NCBI GenBank assembly: GCA_002405445.1
Contig: DHLV01000276.1
Coordinates: 717 to 9,611 of the forward strand
DNA length: 8,895 nt
Source: Flammeovirgaceae bacterium UBA4659
GTDB taxonomy: Bacteria; Bacteroidota; Bacteroidia; Cytophagales; Cyclobacteriaceae
Reading direction: 5' to 3'
Part shown: positions 6,601 through 8,895 of the stretch, in pieces
Numbering within the stretch: position 1 is the first letter of the stretch
Layout: each line of letters opens with the position of its first letter
Notes under the pieces: generated by a model
What the model was told of the DNA's origin: nothing
What the model saw: only the letters and a program-made list of their open reading frames with translations
Databases searched by the model: none
Position numbers and translations under genes: made by a program

Positions 6601-8131
6601 CGCGATTTCCTTTTTCCGGGTTTTTGATCGTTTGATAGCCGTACACAATCATTTGTGAGCCGAACCAGTGGCGAACGGTAGCGTCATCGTCATCCGAACG
6701 TATTGCCTCCGTTGCCAACTGCAATCGGATGGTCTTCTTTTCATTGACAAGCGGCACGCCATCGCTCTGACTGATTTGCCAAACCAACTCTTTTTCCTTG
6801 GCCGATAGGATTGCAACTTTATTGTTGTGGTACAAGAAATCAGAAATTTGATCCGCTGTTGGTTTTTTGATTTCATCCAGCTTACGGCCATGGTCGGCCA
6901 GCCAAGCGCCCTTTGCATCTAAAACAACTACGCTTGCCTGAAGCATTTTAACCTCCACGGCACCGGAGTTGTTGAATGCAGGGTTGTAAAAGTAAGGCGA
7001 GTTGTACAACCGATACGGGTAACCCGCCCCGGGATAGAATCCATAAGGATAAGGCATACCACTGAACGGATAACCGTTGTAGCGATTGTACTGACTGGGC
7101 TCCGTAGTAGAAGAGTGTGCCTCCAAAAAGAACAGAAATCCGTCTGTGGTTTCCTCGATGCGAACAGGGCTTGCCGCCACCCTGAAGTCTGGTACTTTAC
7201 CTTGTGCACGCTTTCGATCGGCCTTCGATTTTGTTTTTGCCTGGCGTTTGGGCGAAAGGTATTCTAAGAAGTGACTGAGTTGCGGAAAATCGTAGTAGTT
7301 GATCTTTTGCTCGTTGTAGGGATCTACCGTAACGGAATAGAAACCGGCTGCTTGCTGGTTGACCCCTTCCGTCCATGTGCCTGCGATGAGCAGTTCATCG
7401 CGCGAGAGCGTGCTGGTGACAGCCGATAGTATTGTTTTGTTGCCCTCCACACCAATGGCATCGTCTAACAACAAGGTTCCCGTGTGATCAAAAGTTTTGA
7501 TCACCAGCTTCTTATTCGCCTTACTCGGGCTCTCAGACAAAACAATGTTAAATGTGTTGTTGGTGTTGACACGCACGTCAAGCAACTGCGTGCTTTTGAC
7601 AAACAAGCCGGGTACAATTCTGCCCTGATCATTTTCTAAGTCAAAAAGTAAGATGGCCGGCTCAGATGATAAGTAACCCGCCAAAATGGCCTTGCTTTCG
7701 ATGACATTAAAATGTGTCAATTTGATTGACAGTTGCGGATCATACGAATGTGTCTCTACGCCATCTTTACCGTCACCCATCTTCAATACCTTCAAATCTC
7801 CGGAATCTGTTTCTCCATAGCGAAAGAGAAAATAAACAAACCCATCGCGAAAGTCATGGCCAATGAAATTATATCGATTGTCAACTGATATTTCCTGCGT
7901 CCACTTTTCCTGCAACAGTGTGTCCAAAGCGATGATTTCCCAAACGTGTTTTCCCGCTTCATACTTTTGCTTGTCGTGCACCAACGCAATGCCTTGGCTT
8001 CCCATTGGAATCAACGTATAATGGTTGGAGCTGTTTTTCAGCTCTTGCTCCCAGCGAGCCGTCTGGCTCACCTGGGCGTGGCCACACCACACCAATAACA
8101 ATCCCGCAAACAGTAGGAGTAACTTTTTCAT
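6566..8131 (-). CDS. Secreted protein of unknown function, paralog A of tandem pair
   Basis: This 521-residue protein has no function I recognise. It begins with a clear Sec signal peptide (MKKLLLLFAGLLLVWCGHAQ) with probable cleavage around HA/Q; the Cys there does not fit a lipobox. The rest looks soluble and strand-rich, with ILAGYL and LLIAGTW stretches spaced like propeller blades (inference). INYYDFPQLSHFLEYLSP (277-294) leads into a Lys/Arg-rich segment (294-312, PKRQAKTKSKADRKRAQGK) and then a strikingly Tyr/Pro/Gly/Asn-rich segment (347-382, with YNGYPFSGMPYPYGFYPGAG). The C-terminus is HWFGSQMIVYGYQ...DVFFINKVTVE. The start ATG (8129-8131) overlaps the TGA of the EVE-domain gene as ATGA, indicating translational coupling. 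Its end overlaps paralog B. Extracytoplasmic location is well supported; role is unknown. Confidence 0.9.
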   Translation of the reverse strand: MKKLLLLFAGLLLVWCGHAQVSQTARWEQELKNSSNHYTLIPMGSQGIALVHDKQKYEAGKHVWEIIALDTLLQEKWTQEISVDNRYNFIGHDFRDGFVYFLFRYGETDSGDLKVLKMGDGKDGVETHSYDPQLSIKLTHFNVIESKAILAGYLSSEPAILLFDLENDQGRIVPGLFVKSTQLLDVRVNTNNTFNIVLSESPSKANKKLVIKTFDHTGTLLLDDAIGVEGNKTILSAVTSTLSRDELLIAGTWTEGVNQQAAGFYSVTVDPYNEQKINYYDFPQLSHFLEYLSPKRQAKTKSKADRKRAQGKVPDFRVAASPVRIEETTDGFLFFLEAHSSTTEPSQYNRYNGYPFSGMPYPYGFYPGAGYPYRLYNSPYFYNPAFNNSGAVEVKMLQASVVVLDAKGAWLADHGRKLDEIKKPTADQISDFLYHNNKVAILSAKEKELVWQISQSDGVPLVNEKKTIRLQLATEAIRSDDDDATVRHWFGSQMIVYGYQTIKNPEKGNRDVFFINKVTVE

Positions 8132-8535
8132 TCTTGTTCTTCAGCAAGCGTCAGTATCCGGTCAAACTCATCGGGCTTCACGGGCTGCACTGACAAGCGC
8201 GAATTATTCACTAACACCATGTTGGCTAACGCTTTGTCTGCTTTGATGGTGCCCAATGCAACCGGTTCTTTCAGTTTTGTTTTGGGCTTCAACTCCACTG
8301 CCACCCAATTGCTGTCTTTGGGATCGGGGAATGCTTCTTTACTTACTTCGGCAATGCCCACAATAGCTTTGCCCGCGTTGCTATAATAAAAGAAAGCCAG
8401 ATCACCTTTCTTCATGGCTTTCAAATTGTTGCGCGCCTGAAAATTGCGCACGCCATCCCAAGTCGTTTTTTTGTCCTTCAACAAGTCATCCCAACTGTAC
8501 ACATCCGGTTCGCTTTTCACCAGCCAGTAATTCAT
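8128..8535 (-). CDS. EVE-domain (PUA-like, THYN1-type) protein
   Basis: This is a compact 135-residue cytosolic protein made of a single EVE domain. The opening MNYWLVKSEPDVYSWDDL is a family hallmark, followed by W26-DGVRNFQARNNL (26-38), GDLAFFYYSN (44-53), GIAEVSKEAFPDP (60-72) and SRLSVQPV (112-119). EVE domains belong to the PUA-like superfamily and are thought to recognise modified bases in DNA or RNA; no partner modification enzyme is visible here. The frame stays open upstream for 56 more residues, but the extension would overlap the divergent glycosyltransferase gene and lacks family similarity, so the ATG at 8533-8535 is chosen. Its TGA overlaps the next gene's ATG by 4 bp. It is the first gene of the leftward cluster. 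Confidence 0.93.
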   Translation of the reverse strand: MNYWLVKSEPDVYSWDDLLKDKKTTWDGVRNFQARNNLKAMKKGDLAFFYYSNAGKAIVGIAEVSKEAFPDPKDSNWVAVELKPKTKLKEPVALGTIKADKALANMVLVNNSRLSVQPVKPDEFDRILTLAEEQE

Positions 8536-8650
8536 AAAAATTTTTCTCACTAATGTAGGAAAAATAGTTTGTTGAAGATATGATGAAAAACCAGATAAGA
8601 TTCCATAAAAACGTTGCGACTTTGCGACTTTGCTTGCAACTTGCTGTAAG
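8536..8650. promoter_or_regulatory. Divergent intergenic region with short tandem repeat
   Basis: These 115 bp separate the EVE gene (leftward) from the glycosyltransferase gene (rightward), so promoters for both are expected here. I find no full TTTG/TAnnTTTG pair on either strand; the best leftward match is TATTTTTC on the minus strand, around 8562-8569, and is weak. On the right side TTGCGACT is repeated 2.5 times in tandem (8614-8633), and GTTGC (8613-8617) and GCAAC (8636-8640) bracket this block as an inverted repeat. It might be an operator, but this is inference. Confidence 0.4.
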
Positions 8651-8895
8651 ATGAAAATTCTAATCCTTCGCTTTTCTTCGATTGGCGACATTGTTCTTAC
8701 CACGCCTGTGCCACGGGTGTTGAAAACCCAACTGGAGGGCGCAGAAATTCACTATGCAATCAAAAAACAGTATGCTGACATTGTGCGAAACAATCCGTAT
8801 GTAGATAAAGTGCACGAACTTGAAAAAGAGTTGAGCCCATTGATTGCCGTCTTGAAACGTGAAAAGTTTGATTGCGTAATCGATCTACACAACAA
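8651..8895 (+). CDS. Glycosyltransferase family 9 (heptosyltransferase-like), N-terminal part
   Basis: An ATG at 8651 opens a frame that runs to the window edge without a stop, giving 81 complete codons. The protein starts MKILILRFSSIGDIVLTTPV, the typical N-terminus of GT9 enzymes (ADP-heptose:LPS heptosyltransferases). It continues with AEIHYAIKKQYADIV..NPYVDKVHEL and FDCVIDLHNN, all in register with the family's N-terminal Rossmann-like domain. Known members transfer heptose or related sugars to lipopolysaccharide core at the inner face of the cytoplasmic membrane. The sugar donor cannot be assigned, since the C-terminal donor-binding domain lies outside the window. It is divergent from the EVE gene. 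Confidence 0.9.
   Translation, partial: MKILILRFSSIGDIVLTTPVPRVLKTQLEGAEIHYAIKKQYADIVRNNPYVDKVHELEKELSPLIAVLKREKFDCVIDLHN

Noticed and set aside
6601..6648. Upstream ATG for paralog B giving a 529-residue form
   Set aside because: It adds a basic 16-residue stretch in front of a good signal peptide and increases the overlap with paralog A to 83 bp.
8536..8703. 56-residue N-terminal extension of the EVE protein
   Set aside because: It would overlap the divergent GT9 gene start, and the EVE family begins at the MNYWLVKSEP methionine.

Overview
The window looks like a chromosomal segment from a member of the Bacteroidota, probably a Cytophagales-like lineage. The support is a large secreted protein ending in a type IX secretion (T9SS) type A sorting domain, a FnIII-like 'LPVxLxSFTA...YYRLKQVDFDGK' module in front of that domain, genes without clear Shine-Dalgarno sequences, and a TAnnTTTG-type -7 promoter element. 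No phage, transposase, integrase or CRISPR array is visible.

Left part (1-2946, + strand): the 3' portion of a very large modular T9SS-exported surface protein. It carries two tandem copies of a lectin-like plus Ig-like module that are nearly identical in stretches of DNA, then a cell-surface beta-rich region, a FnIII-like domain and the C-terminal sorting signal. The gene begins upstream of the window.

Middle (2947-3542): a non-coding stretch holding an intact tRNA-Arg(CCU) gene with an encoded CCA end, a candidate promoter, a stem-loop, and just downstream what looks like a decayed copy of a tRNA 3' half followed by three adjacent short palindromes.

Right part (3543-8535, - strand): five genes packed head to tail, transcribed leftward in the order EVE-domain protein, secreted paralog A, secreted paralog B, pyrR, pyrB. 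Junctions are a 4-bp ATGA overlap, a 35-bp overlap, a 42-bp gap and a 4-bp gap, so this may be one transcription unit. PyrR and PyrB are the pyrimidine regulator/uracil phosphoribosyltransferase and the aspartate carbamoyltransferase catalytic chain. The two roughly 515-residue secreted proteins are diverged tandem duplicates of an unrecognised family; each has a Lys/Arg-rich segment followed by a Tyr-rich segment. Their linkage to pyrR-pyrB is the least explained part of the window.

Far right (8651-8895, + strand): the start of a divergently transcribed glycosyltransferase family 9 (heptosyltransferase-like) gene, cut by the window edge.
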